Assembly: GCA_028554795.2 (NCBI GenBank) | Contig: CM068839.1 | Span: 45,973,440-46,037,439 of the forward strand | Length of the DNA stretch: 64,000 nucleotides | From: Sinohyriopsis cumingii | Lineage: Eukaryota > Mollusca > Bivalvia > Unionida > Unionidae | Direction of reading: 5' to 3' | Part shown: positions 37,305 through 49,153 of the stretch, piece after piece | How positions within the stretch are numbered: position 1 is the first letter of the stretch | How the letters are laid out: the number at the start of each line of letters is the position of its first letter | Made by a program: the position numbers and the translations under genes | Notes under the pieces: generated by a model | The model's database searches: none | Told to the model about the DNA's origin: nothing | Seen by the model: only the letters and a program-made list of their open reading frames with translations

Positions 37305-37465
37305 TGAGTATATATGATAAATAAAGTCCCTTCTATACAATGATTTACCATCCTAATTGAATATCTATTAAAAGTCCCTTACTTACAATGATTTACCATC
37401 ATATATGAATATCTATTAAAATTCTTTTACATACAATGATTTACCATCATATATGAATATCTATG
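37305..37465. repeat. Minisatellite, about 57-bp unit, 3 copies
   Basis: The unit includes ACAATGATTTACCATCATAT, ATGAATATCTATTAAAA and GTCCCTTAC. Confidence 0.88.
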
Positions 37466-37918
37466 CTCAATCTGTGGGGCATAAATCACTTCCAGTTAAA
37501 GAAACATCACAAGATTTTACTTGTACTGGTGGGCCTTTCCAATGTTTCTTATTTGAATGCCATATGAAATAACTAACAAAAAGATGAGTTTCTATTGTTA
37601 AATTACAATTATCATTACTAATATAACCTAAAGGTTGGTGCATGTACTCCCACACAAAAAAGAAGAGTCACTTGTGGGATGACTTTTATTTAGCAAAGTG
37701 AAATTAATCTAAAAAGTTGTAACATGGACCTTAACTGAAAAATCTGTGATATGAACTTTAATAAAAGGATTGGACAGAGGGATGTATAGACACTCACACA
37801 GACACTCAGACAGACACCCATACAGTGACCAAAGTTGTGGCTATGTTCAGCTAGCTTCTGCTATTGTTGGCTACAAAACAAGGAGGTTCTGCAGACAATT
37901 ATGTCTCTATTACTGTGT

Positions 37919-38239
37919 GCATGTGTGTGTGTGTCTTGGATTTTTAATGTAGCTTTAACAATTTTTCAGTCATATCGCTAAGATGTCTGCAGTGTGACAG
38001 TTTATAGTGATGTCTAGCACTGGGGCATCATGCCACAGACATGCAGCATGATGTCCCACCCAGTCACATTATCCTGACACCAGGCCGACCAGTCCTAACA
38101 CTAACCTCTTAATGCTGAGTGCCAAGCGAGGCAGCTGTTAGTATCATTTTATAAGCCTTTGTTATGACACGGCCAGGGATCGAACCCAAAACCTCCTGCA
38201 TCTGAGGCGGATGCTCTAACCACTAGAACACTGGAGTGG
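37919..38239 (-). mobile_element. SINE family A, full length
   Basis: A TG tail is followed by TTTAACAATTTTTCAGTCAT, GATGTCCCACCCAGTCACAT and CCAAGCGAGGCAGCTGTTAG. The reversed head closes it with GGGATCGAACCC and GCTCTAACCACTAGAACAC. Confidence 0.93.
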
Positions 38240-38339
38240 TTGTCTCCATTACTAAATACATTATGATTCTTTGCCGACTTTCTCTATGTGCAAGAGGTCC
38301 ACAAAGTTTGGTCTAGGTCTGAAATGTAGATTGCATAGA

Positions 38340-38560
38340 AAAAAAATTCTTTCAGTCACAGTAACCTTGACTTTTTGACCTCTTGATCTAAAACTGATAG
38401 GCTTCTTACTTGCCGCAAATCAAGCCAATTACAAAGTTTGGTAATGGTAGATGGTGGGCAACTTGAGTAACTGTGCATCACTGAACTAGGGAACAGAACA
38501 ATGGATGCTGGGATAGACAGGCAGACAGACAGATGGACACCTCCACTCTTTGCCAAGGTG
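38340..38560. repeat. Dispersed 'CCTTGACTTTTTGACC' repeat, single unit
   Basis: TCAGTCACAGTAACCTTGAC and TTTTTGACCTCTTGATC are followed by ACTGATAGGCTTCTTAC and AAGTTTGGTAATGGTA. The end is a CAGACAGACAGA run. The same family appears in several diverged copies at 60780-61340. Repeats of this wording are common in bivalve introns (general knowledge). Function is unknown. Confidence 0.7.
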
Positions 38561-38613
38561 TTATTTATATCAAGCATCCATGAAGCGTGACTCTACAAAT
38601 ATACATATTTTAC

Positions 38614-38706
38614 CTGGGTCTGAGTAGATGTGGACTTGGCTTTCCTCAACCTGTTTTTACAAGAATCCAGATCCAACCGCTTTGTTTCAAGTATCTTCTT
38701 CTCTTT
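38614..38706 (-). CDS. SH3GLB1: Endophilin-B exon: BAR helix, KEKKILETKRLDLD block
   Basis: This internal coding exon is 93 bp, exactly 31 codons, phase 0 at both ends. It encodes KEKKILETKRLDLDSCKNR followed by LRKAKSTSTQTQ. The family signature is KERKLLQNKRLDLDxxKxRLKKAK, the charged stretch of the second BAR helix near the dimer tip. The acceptor read on the minus strand ends ATATTTCAG and the donor is CAG|GTAAAA, both canonical. The exon follows directly on KTIM of the upstream exon, as in vertebrate proteins where KTI is followed by one residue and then KERK. The tail STSTQTQ is less conserved, as expected for this position. Confidence 0.93.
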
Positions 38707-38904
38707 CTGAAATATATAACACATTTGTGATGAGACACCCAAAGAAATAAAGGGGTCCCAACCCTCAGATGTGAGTAATGAACTGAAAATAATACTGTAA
38801 TATACTTCTATTACTGCATTATATTCATACACTTCAACGTCAAATTAAATAATCTATTATTACAAGATACTGATTTAAGAAAAAGAAAAAAATCATGAAG
38901 AAAT

Positions 38905-39055
38905 CCAGGGACTGCTTGTTGAAACCAAGGACTGCATGTTGAGGCCAGGAACTGTATGTTGGACCAGGGTCTGCATGGTGAGTAGAAACTAAATGACTGC
39001 AAATACTAACAAGTCCAGTGACTATGTTGAGTCCAGTGACTGTATGCTGCGATGA
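38905..39055. repeat. Short array, about 20-22 bp unit
   Basis: The unit is CCAGGGACTGCATGTTGA with variations, about 7 copies. Confidence 0.8.
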
Positions 39056-39229
39056 CTATTAAAGCGTTGCTATAAAATGTGTGACCCTGACCCAAGATAA
39101 AATGGCTAAGTGAGAATGTCATAGAATGAATAGTTTTGGGTTCACATTGACTCAACTCAAATATGAAGAAAATCCTTCAATGGTTTAGGAAATATAGTCA
39201 AATGAAAAAACTTCAATCAAACCTATAAG

Positions 39230-40110
39230 CAGCTTTTCCATCACCACTTTCACTTTGACAACAAGGTCAAAGAGGCATGTAAGTATGGATCAGGGTCAGT
39301 GCACATCATTTTCATTTAGGACAAACTCAACAGAATAAAAAGTCTTCTAATGAAACGATGATGTCCAAATGACGTTCTATTTAAGATAAGTATTGGAAAC
39401 AAAATTTTCAAGATTATAACCATGGTGATCACAATGAACATCTGATTAGCATCATTTTAATTTAGGACTTCAAGACATTTTAAGAAATTTTCTACTACCC
39501 TGACCCCCCATGTGGATATGCCTGTTTTGACATGGTGACAATAGCAAGAGTTCCAACATGGCTTTCATAGTTGAAATATTGGATATCAGATTAGCACCAA
39601 TTCCATCCAGGATCAACCTGACAGCAAAAGAAATCTTCTGAAGAAAGAATAATGTCAACATAAGTCATATCTAGGAAAAAAAGCAAGATTTTCAAGATAG
39701 CTATTGTGGCAGCCATATTAGAGGTCAGATCAGAACCATTTTCATTTATGACCAACTAGCTGTCATAACAAATCTACCAATGATGACAACACCATCATAA
39801 TACATGTATCACCATCCAATCAGATGTAGCAATAACAAGATTTTCAAGCTGGCCATTGTTGTGGCCTTACTGGATATGAAACCAGAACCAAATTGTGAAA
39901 AAATCCACAATCAATATGATATTCCATTCAGGAGAAGTGATAACAAAATTTGTAAGATGACTGCTGTGGCATCACATTAGATGTCAGATGAGAATCATTT
40001 TCATTTACGACCCATTAGACATAAGAAGTCTTTTATTAACCAGGCATAGTGATAACAAGATTTTCATAATAACCCATATAGTGGCCATACTTGATGTCCA
40101 AGCAGCACCA
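39230..40110. repeat. Decayed long-unit array, about 125-145 bp
   Basis: The cues CATTTTCATTTA(G/T)GAC, AAGATTTTCA and GTGGC..CAT recur about six times. Its wording resembles mollusc intron repeats of the 'TTTTCAAGATGGCCGCCAT' kind, and its copies are too diverged for a firm unit. Confidence 0.6.
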
Positions 40111-40144
40111 TTTTTCATTGAGGACCAACTAGATCATGGGATGA

Positions 40145-40335
40145 ATACGTGTGTTCTATGGCAATGTGTATTTTATGGAAATATTCTAAGCAGTGTGTTC
40201 TATGGCAATACTCTAAGCAGTGTGTTCTATGGCAATATTCTGAGCAGTGTGTTCTATGGCAATACTTCAAGTGTTGTGTTCTATGGCAATACTCTAAGCA
40301 GTGTTTTCTATGGCAATACTCTAAGCAGTTTAGGA
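40145..40335. repeat. Minisatellite, 27-bp unit, 7 copies
   Basis: The unit is GTGTTCTATGGCAATACTCT plus AAGCAGT. Being a multiple of three, it is open in several frames on both strands. Confidence 0.96.
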
Positions 40336-40668
40336 GGAGTAGCAATATTATATTTGTGCTAAGGGATGGAAGGACAAATCATGTCAGGTGACATACCATT
40401 TCCTAAGTTCTCCTGGTTTATGATGGGTAAAGTAAAACCTTTATTTTTGTAGCCTAAATGAAAGTGAATTCAAACTCAATGAACTCATCCAAGTCCATTA
40501 AAACTAAAATTAATCATTGTTATCCAATATTTCATCTTGTAAATGTACTGAAAAACATACTTTTACTGTGGACGCAAATGCAGATTTTCAATTTGTAACC
40601 TATTTTTTAGGTTGTTATAACATTAACTAAGTTATATATTTAAAAAAAAAAATATTTATTAAGTTTTC

Positions 40669-40916
40669 GTAGTCTTTGTTGTTGTTGTTGTAGGGTTTAA
40701 CACCATTTTTCAGCACATGATACATGGCGGCCAGTATTAATGGTAGAGGAAGAACCCGGGAAACCCCCGATAAAAACCACCGACCCACGAGAAGTTACTG
40801 GCAAGCTTTCTCACATACCCACATTGGCTGAATCTGAGACTTGAACCCACGCAGACAGAGGTGAGATGGCAATGTTCCATAACGGAGAGTGCTTTAAACC
40901 ACTCGGGGGCCCCATT
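40669..40916 (-). mobile_element. SINE family B, near full length
   Basis: TTG repeats are followed by TAGGGTTTAACACCATTTTT, GGAAGAACCCGGGAAACCCC, CGAGAAGTTACTGGCAAGC and the head ending ACCACTCGGGGGCCCC. GTAGTCTT flanks both sides (40669-40676 and 40917-40924), a short target duplication. Confidence 0.92.
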
Positions 40917-41512
40917 GTAGTCTTCCATTAGTTTTAAAAAAAATCATTTCTCATAAGAATATGCTAAAAAGAAGTTTAGATTTTGAAGATTATATTCTTT
41001 AACTTTCTACAATAGTCTCCCTTTCTCGCCAACTTTAGCCTTTACTGGCTGAAGAGAAAAGTTATTTCATCCCAATGTTTGAATCCAACATGGCTACTGA
41101 TTATGTCCACGTGCCATATTTGGCCATACCTGATTAACTCAGTACCTAGTAGTTTAATGTCAAGGTTAGACAACGAAGTGCTTATTCATAAAATTTAGAA
41201 GTAATGGAAGTTTCTCAGTAATGAAGATTCAACAACATGGAGTGTTTTATTGGACTAATTCAGAATAGGCTAGTGTCAATTGTAAACTGTGCCAGGTATG
41301 AAATGTTGCCAATTATTGAGTTATACAGATATAATGAATTAATATCATTATATATGTATAACTATGTTCATAACACAATATACCGATGTTCCATATTATC
41401 ATTTACCAATACTACTGTAATCATGTATAACACTGCACAGGAATTTTGCATTTGATTATTGATTGATGCTTGAAACTCAAACACTTACTACCATAATTGT
41501 TATTGCTGAATT

Positions 41513-41760
41513 GTTGTTGTTCTAGGGTTTAACACCATTTTTCAGCACAAGATAGGCTATACATGGTGGCCAGTATAACTGGTGGAGGAAGAACCCTGGA
41601 AAACACAGGGAAGAACCACCGACCCATGAGAAGCTACTGGCAGGCTTTCACACGTACCCACGCTAGCCAAGCCTTGGACTTGAACCCACACAGACAGAGG
41701 TGAGATGGCAGTGATCCGGAACGGTTGGCGCTTTAGACCACTTGGCCACTCAGGGCCCCA
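41513..41760 (-). mobile_element. SINE family B with 13-bp target duplication
   Basis: The body matches the family throughout, ending on plus in GACCACTTGGCCACTCAGGG. The 13-mer TTATTGCTGAATT flanks it exactly at 41500-41512 and 41761-41773. This gives a 248-bp element, independent confirmation of the family boundaries. Confidence 0.94.
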
Positions 41761-41907
41761 TTATTGCTGAATTATTCAGTACAAGCTAGATGTTTTGCTA
41801 ATGAAATGGATGTGAAATCTAGAGTGGTTCAACTGGTGACCCATGCAGTATTTGGAAAACTGTAGGTAAATTTAAGGCACAATGTTAATGTGGATAACTT
41901 GATCAGT

Positions 41908-41960
41908 GCATACATACATACATACATACATACATACATACATACATGCATGCATGCACA
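41908..41960. repeat. CATA microsatellite
   Basis: About ten ACAT/CATA tetranucleotides pass into CATG repeats. Confidence 0.95.
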
Positions 41961-42029
41961 CATGAGAAATTGACAAAAGCAAAATGAAGGTTACCTTCAA
42001 TCTATAATGAACAGATCACTGAATTTAAC

Positions 42030-42715
42030 CAAGGTTTCAATTTAACCTGGCCATTCTAATCATGTGAACTGTAATTAGAGTTTACAGCCAGATCATTCTA
42101 TTTATGTGAACAGCAATTAGTTTACAACCTGGCCATTCTATTCATGTGAACAGCAAATTACAGTTTACAACCTGGTCATTCTATTCATGTGAACAGCAAA
42201 TTACAGTTTACAACCTGGTCATTCTATTCATGTGAACAGCAAATTACAGTTTACAACCTGGTCATTCTATTCATGTGAACAGCAATTAGTTTACAACCTG
42301 GCCATTCTATTCATGTGAACAGCAAATTACAGTTTACAACCTGGTCATTCTATTCATGTGAACAGCAAATTACAGTTTACAACCTGGCCATTCTATTCAT
42401 GTGAACAGTAAATTACAGTTTACAACCTCGTCATTCTATTCATGTGAACAGTAAATTACAGTTTACAACCTCGTCATTCTATTCATGTGAACAGCAAATT
42501 ACAGTTTACAACCTGGCCATTCTATCCATGTGAACATCAAATTACAATTTATAACCTGGCCATTCTATCCATGTGAACATCAGTTAGTTAACAACCTGGC
42601 CATTCTATCCATGTGAACATCAATTAGTTAACAACCTGGCCATTCTATCCATGTGAACATCAATTAGTTAACAACCTGGCCATTCTATCCATGTGAAAAG
42701 CAAATTACAGCTTAC
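42030..42715. repeat. Minisatellite, 38-43 bp unit, about 16 copies
   Basis: The unit is TTACAACCTGGCCATTCTAT plus TCATGTGAACAGCAAATTACAG. A 38-bp form lacking part of 'CAAATTACAG' (CAATTAG) recurs in separate blocks. The right end switches to CCATGTGAACATCAATTAG. Confidence 0.96.
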
Positions 42716-43047
42716 ATCCTGGCTACACTATTTATAGGAAAAGTTTATATTGAGCAAAACATTACAAATTCATAAAAATTAAGGCTTATGTTAAAAGTTT
42801 TATGGACTGTGTATGAATTTTTTACTGCTGTTTCTGAAACACTGCTGTTAAACATTGTATGTATCCACTTTGGAGCTTATCTTGGAGAAGACATTATTTT
42901 ATTATTTTGGTGAACTAAAGAGTAACGTGAACACAAGAGTAATGTCCACACAGGTAATTTGAACCCAGAATCAAGTAATTAGGATTTTTTTTACAAGGAA
43001 GACAATAAGTATCATGGAGTCCATAAATCAGGTGACAATCCCATCTA

Positions 43048-43049
<2 letters not shown>

Positions 43050-43102
<53 letters not shown>
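43050..43102. repeat. AT microsatellite
   Basis: About 26 AT dinucleotides without interruption. Confidence 0.97.
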
Positions 43103-43106
<4 letters not shown>

Positions 43107-43589
43107 TCTATCTAATATCCTTCTGTCTAATAATGTAATTGTCATAACAGTTAAGTTGATGCTTGTAAATTGTTGGTATTCCAACTTTTTATGATAATAG
43201 TAAACGGGTAGAAATTTAAAGGACATATTTTACTAGATAGACAAATTTTGATCTAAACTATGCATCATTTGATTTATGAAAAGCACCGTCGTGGTGAATC
43301 TGAAAGAGGTTTAGTCTTTTAGAATTGTGGGGCATTTGCCAAGCATTTGACTGCAAGCACAAATGAAAAACTCTGGCTAAATATTCAAGTACAAACTATG
43401 GTAAAAACCATCTGAAAAGAAAACCTGTCCTCAATCAAAACCTTTGCTTGCCTAAAATGACAATAAGAAGGAAAGAAAATCTCTGCATTAATATTTCAGG
43501 AAATTCATTATGAAATTCTTCTTTCAAAGTAATCCCTGTTGTAGACCTGTGTAATATTTTGTTCTCCTTTTCAGATCTGTTATTTATTA

Positions 43590-43830
43590 TCTAATTTGAA
43601 CTCAATTTACAGGATTATCTACCTTACCTAATTTGTATTCAATTTCCAAGATTATCTACCTTATCTAATTTGTAATCAATCTGTGACAGCATCTACCTTA
43701 TCTAATTTGTATTCAATTTCCTAGATTATCTACCCTATCTAACTTGCAATCAATCTGCAGCATTATCTGCCTTATCTAATTTGTACTCAATTTGCAGGAT
43801 TATCTACCCTATCTAATTTGCAGAATCAAT
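43590..43830. repeat. Minisatellite, about 37-40 bp unit, 6 copies
   Basis: The unit is TTATCTAATTTGTATTCAAT plus TTCCAGGATTATCTACC, with moderate divergence. Confidence 0.9.
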
Positions 43831-44037
43831 GAGACAGATTATATTGTATCTGTCTGCAGGCTGTCTATTCTATCTCCAGCTATCCAGCCAACATAGTAAT
43901 TTCCTCATAAAACTTCAGAAAAGTACATAAAACTATTTACAAGAATTATTGCTCTTAAAAATAAATTTCCTGGATATTAATCTTTAAAACACTTAAGATC
44001 TATATTATGAAGCCTAGAGCAGCTTGCAGAGAATTGC

Positions 44038-44266
44038 TGATGTAGGGTTTAATGCCATTTTTCAGCACAGGATAGGCTATACGTGGCAGCCAGTGTAACA
44101 TGAGGAGAAGAACCCCGGAAAACCCCAGGAAGAACCACCGACCCAGGAGAAGCTACGGGAAAGCTTTCTCATGCACCTATGCTAGCTAAACCTGAGACTT
44201 GAACCAAAGCAGACAGAGGTGAGGTGGCAGTGAACCTTAGACCACTCCACCTCTCAAGGACCCCAT
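44038..44266 (-). mobile_element. SINE family B, diverged
   Basis: TAGGGTTTAATGCCATTTTT, GGAAAACCCCAGGAAGAACC and GACCCAGGAGAAGCTACG are followed by a shortened head (ACCTTAGACCACTCCACC). No clear target duplication is seen. Confidence 0.88.
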
Positions 44267-44489
44267 GCAGAAGAAATAGAAAAATACACCATGTTGCATG
44301 CAGATGAACTCAATTTATAAGTACATATTATATGTGGTACAAGTTTACAGTGGAATGTTTTATGGAAGATTTAGAATTAGTAGCAAAATATTTTGAGAAA
44401 AGTAACTGCATATGAGCCTGCCATATTTAAAAGTCAAATCCAATTGAAAAATATCATAGACGTGATATGCCATCACGTAATACATCATG

Positions 44490-44725
44490 GATCTGTGTTG
44501 TTTTTCTACTAATTATTCCACTCAAGCTGATATAGACACAGACCAGCTCATTACTCCATTCAAACTGACATAGACACAGACCAGCTAGTGCATTATGTGA
44601 TGGCAGATCTAGGTCTGTGCTGTTTTTCTACTCATTACTCCACTCAAACTGACATAGACACAGACCAGCTAGTGCATTATGTGATGGCAGATCCAGGTCT
44701 GTGTTGTTTGCAGCTGGATTCGACT
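44490..44725. repeat. Dispersed repeat, partially tandem (about 84 bp)
   Basis: ACAGACCAGCTAGTGCATTA and GTGATGGCAGATC(T/C)AGGTC occur twice, with a further half copy on the left. It is related to 29985-30190 and 53380-53540, with part of the sequence in reverse orientation relative to those. Confidence 0.75.
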
Positions 44726-45419
44726 ATAAGCAGGTATCTATGATGTCTTGTATCCTTTAGTAAAGGTGACATGACCCCGACATTTTCAGGTAATGAAACC
44801 ATAAATTCTCAAAATGTCCCACAAAGCAATCTCAAATGCCCCACTAATTGCCAATGTGACTACTGGAGGTGACCTATTTACTTCGGGATGTATCACGTGA
44901 TATGTTTTGCTGATAAGGCTTTAAATTTTTAAAAAAATGAGGTTTATTTAAAATAGATTGGACTCTGCATTGGAAAAGTATTGCCCAAATTTTTATTTTA
45001 TTTTTATTTCCATCATTGTTTTTGAATACCTAAATTTACTTGCCACTGTATAACCTGGATTAAGCTGGTGTGCCAATGAACCATACCTATACAAAAATAT
45101 ATACCAAAATGTCATGTAAATGATCAATGAAAGTACAAACTAGAGAAACAATGAGAAACAAGAAACAAGTTTAGTTTTTGATATTTAGAATTCAATGCTA
45201 ATTATCATATTAAATGTTGTACTGACAGTAGGTTAAAAAAAAAGCAAAACATGTTCATGGAATATAGAAAACCCAATATAGTGCCCAAAATGACCTAATT
45301 GCAAACCCTAATCAAGGTATGACAGACTACAGTATGGTCAAAGGTGACCCCTACCACTTATGTGGCATTTTTCAAACTGTATGATTTATTGCAACATTGA
45401 CAGACCCTGAAATGAAGCA

Positions 45420-46010
45420 TATTACCAGTGAAGTGAAAACGGAATGCAGATAGAATGCAGAATGGAATGCATAAAGTGAATACAAATGGAATGCAGTATA
45501 AATGTAAATATAATGCAGTATAAATGTAAATATAATGCAGTATAAATGTAAATATAATGCAGAATGAATGCAAAATGGAATGTGGAATGAATGCAAGTGG
45601 TATGCAGAATGAACAAAAATATAATGTAGAATGAATACAAAATGCAGAATAATGAAAATGGTACACAGCAGTGGATGAAAATAGAATGCAGAATGAATGC
45701 GAACAGAATGCAAATAAAATGCTGAAATAATGAATATGGAACGCAGAATGAATGCAAATGGAATAAATATTAAATGCAAATAAAATGCAGAATAAGCACA
45801 AATGGAATGCAGAATGAATGAAGATTAAATGCAAATAAAATGCAAATGGAATTCAAAATGGATATAAACAAAATACTGATTAAAAATGCAAATGAATGAA
45901 AATGGAATGCAGAATGAATGCAAATGGAATGCAGCAGAATGAATGCAAATGGAATGCAGAATGAATGCAAATGGAAAACAAAATTAATGAAAATGGAATG
46001 AATGCAGTAT
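45420..46010. repeat. Degenerate GAATGCAAATGGAATGCA array, strand-asymmetric
   Basis: Short words (GGAATGCA, GAATGAATGCAAAT, TAAATGTAAATATAATGCAG) repeat with no fixed period. The plus strand is made almost wholly of A, G and T, with C nearly confined to GC steps. Minus-strand open frames of up to 158 codons rich in His, Phe, Ile and Ser are by-products. Confidence 0.88.
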
Positions 46011-46928
46011 GAAGGAAATTGAGAACACAATGCAAAACAGCAAACTGATAATTGCAATGTGAAAACAAAATGAAACTCATTTTACTAAAGGATTTATGAT
46101 CTATTTACCTGTATTCTGTGCTATTGCCAACTTTTCACAAATGAAGTTTCTTTTGTGTGATAATACAGGATAAGATTATTCATTATTTGCACCATGTACA
46201 TTGCCAGACAAGTTTTCACAACTTATATTCCGTCAATAATGTGACGACATCATCACCAGTAATTGTATATGTACCATATTTATAAATAAGAAATGAAATA
46301 TAGTCTTCAGTTCTATTTTAACATTAATTGTAGCCATGCTTATATTTTGACTTATTACAAACTCAATGCTGTATTTTGCACTTGATACATTGTTTATTTT
46401 ACAAAGATACATTTTCAATCACACTAGACATGAAAGCAACAGTTATTTCCATTTAATAAAAACAGAAATTCTGAAAATATCAAATGCATTCCAGTGGGAA
46501 AAAAAATGAAAGGAACAATAAATGAAACTGATAAGTGCAAAATCATAAGGAATTTCTGGGACTGAAAAGCAATGAGATGAGAGCTGAATGAATTCAAATG
46601 AAATGCAGATTTGGTACAACTACCCATTTCTGGGACTGTAAAAGAAAAGCAACAGGTTCTCTTGCATAGATATTATTTCAATTCATAGTATTTTATTAGT
46701 GTTTACATCTCTGATGCTGAAAATTAAATATAAACTGACATGTTATAAAGGTTACATGTTATATATGTCCTAGGCATTATCACTAATTTCATGTTAAAAC
46801 CTATACCCAATATTAAACATGTGAAAATTAAAATAACAATACACTGTAATTTGAAAATGTTGGATGTTTGCTTGTTTTTAAGTTCTAAGTTTCACTCACC
46901 CCCAAAATTTAAACAAATATCATCCAAA

Positions 46929-47269
46929 CATGTGTGTGTGTGTGCGAGATTTAGATTTTTAACATAGCTTGAACAATTTTCCAGTCATATCGCTACAATG
47001 TCTGCAGTACGGCAGTTAGTTCAAAGTGATGTCTAGCACTGGGGCATCATGACGCAGACATGTAGCATGATGTCCCACCCAGTCACATTATTCTGATACC
47101 AGGCCAACCAGTCCTAACACTAACCTCTTAATGCTGAGCGCCAAGCGAGGCAGCTGTTAGTACCATTTTTTTAAAAAGAAGTGTTTGGTATGATTTGGTC
47201 GGGGTAAGAACACATGACCTGCCGCATCTGGGACAGACGCTCTAACCACTAAGCCACCGGAGCGGTCTC
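46929..47269 (-). mobile_element. SINE family A, full length
   Basis: A TG tail is followed by AACAATTTTCCAGTCATATC, GATGTCCCACCCAGTCACAT and GCCAAGCGAGGCAGCTGTTA. The reversed head closes with CTCTAACCACTAAGCCACCG. Confidence 0.93.
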
Positions 47270-47477
47270 CTCCAAACATAATACTAGAGAAATTTTGTTG
47301 TCTATATATTTTCTCTGTCATGCATATTTGTTTCTCCAGAGAGATTACAATATTGTTGAGGCTGTATCTACTGCCATTGCTAGAAAACTAACCAAAGTCT
47401 ATTCTAGAACTGAATTCCTCCTCCACTGAGAAAAAAGGGGATGATTTTTCTGAATACAGGAGACACTAAAGCTGAAA

Positions 47478-47712
47478 TTGTTGTTATAGAGTTTAATGCC
47501 ATTTTTGAACACAAGGTAGGCTACACATGGTGGCCAGTATTAATGGCGGAGGAAGAACCCAGAAAACCCAGAAAGAACCAACGATCCACGAGAAGCTGCG
47601 GCAAGCTTTCTTACATTGGCAGAGCCCAAGACTCGAACCCATGCAGACAGAGGCAAGACGGCAGTGATCCGTAATGGTGAGCGCTTTAGACCACTTGGCA
47701 ACTTGGGGCACC
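47478..47712 (-). mobile_element. SINE family B
   Basis: GAGTTTAATGCCATTTTTGA, GGAGGAAGAACCCAGAAAAC and CACGAGAAGCTGCGGCAAGC lead to GACCACTTGGCAACTTGGGG. It is flanked by AAGCTGAAAT and AAGGTGAAAT (9 of 10), a likely aged target duplication. Confidence 0.9.
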
Positions 47713-47849
47713 TCAAGGTGAAATAAAGGTATGGGTTTGAAAAATGCAATTTTTGCATATTCAGATGATTTTTTAGGGTGTACCTTTAGAAATCAGTGTG
47801 AATTGTGCAGTCCCAAATCCTGGAATAGACCCTGGATAATTTGTTCACT

Positions 47850-48690
47850 TTTTCTGCATTATTATAGGTTATGTACAATCGTATTTTGGACTTGACCTTG
47901 TCCAAAATCAAGTTCATTGTGTATCTGACCAGCAAGTTTTACTTTGTTAAACAAATATAACATATTCATTATTTCTCTAGGACTGTGGGCTAAATGTTAG
48001 GATCATTATCCATAAAGTTAAACATGTTTATTTGGGTCTGGGTCTTGGTCTAGGATACTGAATTCCCCAGTGATGAACCTGTTGTACCTGATGTTTCCCC
48101 ATGTTCTTTATTATAATTTTAGTAACAAATTTGATCTGCTTACAACTTAGAATTTTCTAGAAATGAACTCTGGACTTGCATCCTGGCTCTACTTTTGTGT
48201 CATAGCTTATTATGTGATCTTGTTTACTTTTTGTATTGTTGTGTTCAATTTTTGATTTGGGTGGAAATATTTATTCCAACTATTATTCTCTGAAATTAGA
48301 AAGTGCTCAATAATACTCTTGAACAGAAACATTAATTCAGAATTATAGTGATTTCAGACTAGAACATTTTGGATTATATTAGTGTGACACATCAAAAGAC
48401 TGTAAACATATCTCTACACTACAGGCCATTGGCACATTAGCATGTTCGAGACCACAGTCAAGTCAATACATTAAATATTGGAACTTAATTGAAATACCAC
48501 TGGAATTCAATAGGAACTTTATACATTTGGACTTGTGATAAAACTTTTAGGTCTATTTGGGATTTATTTCACAATACTGTAAGTTCTTTTTAAATTTTCA
48601 CTCTGTACACAAGGGAAATAAATAATACATTGAATTTTACAAAACTCGTTGATTTTCACTCTTTTTTTTTTACTTAGTGTAAGACTCTAG
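47850..48690. mobile_element. LTR-like dispersed repeat, copy 2
   Basis: This is the counterpart of 32800-33695 in the same orientation, sharing GGACTTGACCTTGTCCAAAA, GGACTTGTGATAAA, TTCACAATACTGTAAGTTC and GGGAAATAAATAAT. It appears to sit inside an array: 'GGAATAGACCCTGGATAATT' precedes it and 'GAATAGACCCTGAACAATT' units follow it. A solo LTR is the simplest reading, unproven. Confidence 0.5.
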
Positions 48691-48699
48691 AGTTATGCT

Positions 48700-48985
48700 A
48701 TCTGTTTTCTGTCTTACGTTCTGCCATTCACAGTCAATACTACAATACTTGAATAGACCCTGAACAATTATGTCTCATGTCTTGCCATTCACAGCCAATA
48801 CAACAATACTTGAATAGACCCTGAACAATTCTGTCTCATGTCTCGCCATTCACAGTTACAACAATATTTGAATAGACCCTGAATAATTCTGTCTCAAGTC
48901 TTGCCATTCACAGTTAAAACAATACTTGAATAGACCCTGAATTACTCTGTCTCATGTCTTGCCACTCACAGTTATGACAACAATC
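48700..48985. repeat. Minisatellite, 55-60 bp unit, 5 copies
   Basis: The unit includes CTTGCCATTCACAGTTA, ACAATACTTGAATAGACCCT and GAATAATTCTGTCTCATGT. One half-unit lies on the far side of the LTR-like insert at about 47808-47843. Confidence 0.92.
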
Positions 48986-49153
48986 TTGTTTGGAAATGTT
49001 CTGACACCTTACCAAAAAGACAGTAAATTAATTAATGTGTCAAAACTACAGTACATTAAATGTGAGCCTGATTAATTGGCACAGTAGGCAATATCAGATT
49101 TGACTGTTCCTAAGCTACTTAACATGGATACAGCTTCATTCTATTAATTATAC

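Larger units (their letters stand above)
21840..38613. other. Longest intron, dominated by arrays
   Basis: This 16.8-kb intron contains the densest repeats. Stretches without an array or SINE are 23600-24230, 24490-25240 (a 102-codon open frame at 24558-24866 matches no family I know), 28515-28990, 29855-29985, 31950-32735, 34010-34180, 34500-35200, 35895-36780 and 37470-37910. All are AT-rich and without recognisable genes. The stretch 32275-32735 resembles 35985-36365 (shared wording such as 'CACCATG-CA-ATACTCAAAT', 'AAGAGG-TTATTGTCC' and 'ATATAAAACCT'), so a several-hundred-base segment is duplicated. Confidence 0.7.
38707..49153. other. Intron between BAR helix-2 exons
   Basis: This 10.4-kb intron holds the repeats listed separately. 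Remaining stretches are 40340-40668, 40925-41499, 42720-43045, 43105-43590, 43835-44037, 44730-45420 and 46085-46928. All are AT-rich with no gene recognised. The stretch 39230-40110 is a decayed series of roughly 125-145 bp units with ATTTTCAAGAT, GTGGC(A/C)-CAT-TT-GA and CCATTTTCATTTA. Confidence 0.7.

Noticed and set aside
45358-46080. Minus-strand open frames rich in His, Phe, Ile and Ser, resembling membrane proteins
   Set aside because: By-product of the C-poor GAATGCAAATG array. Open in three frames together.
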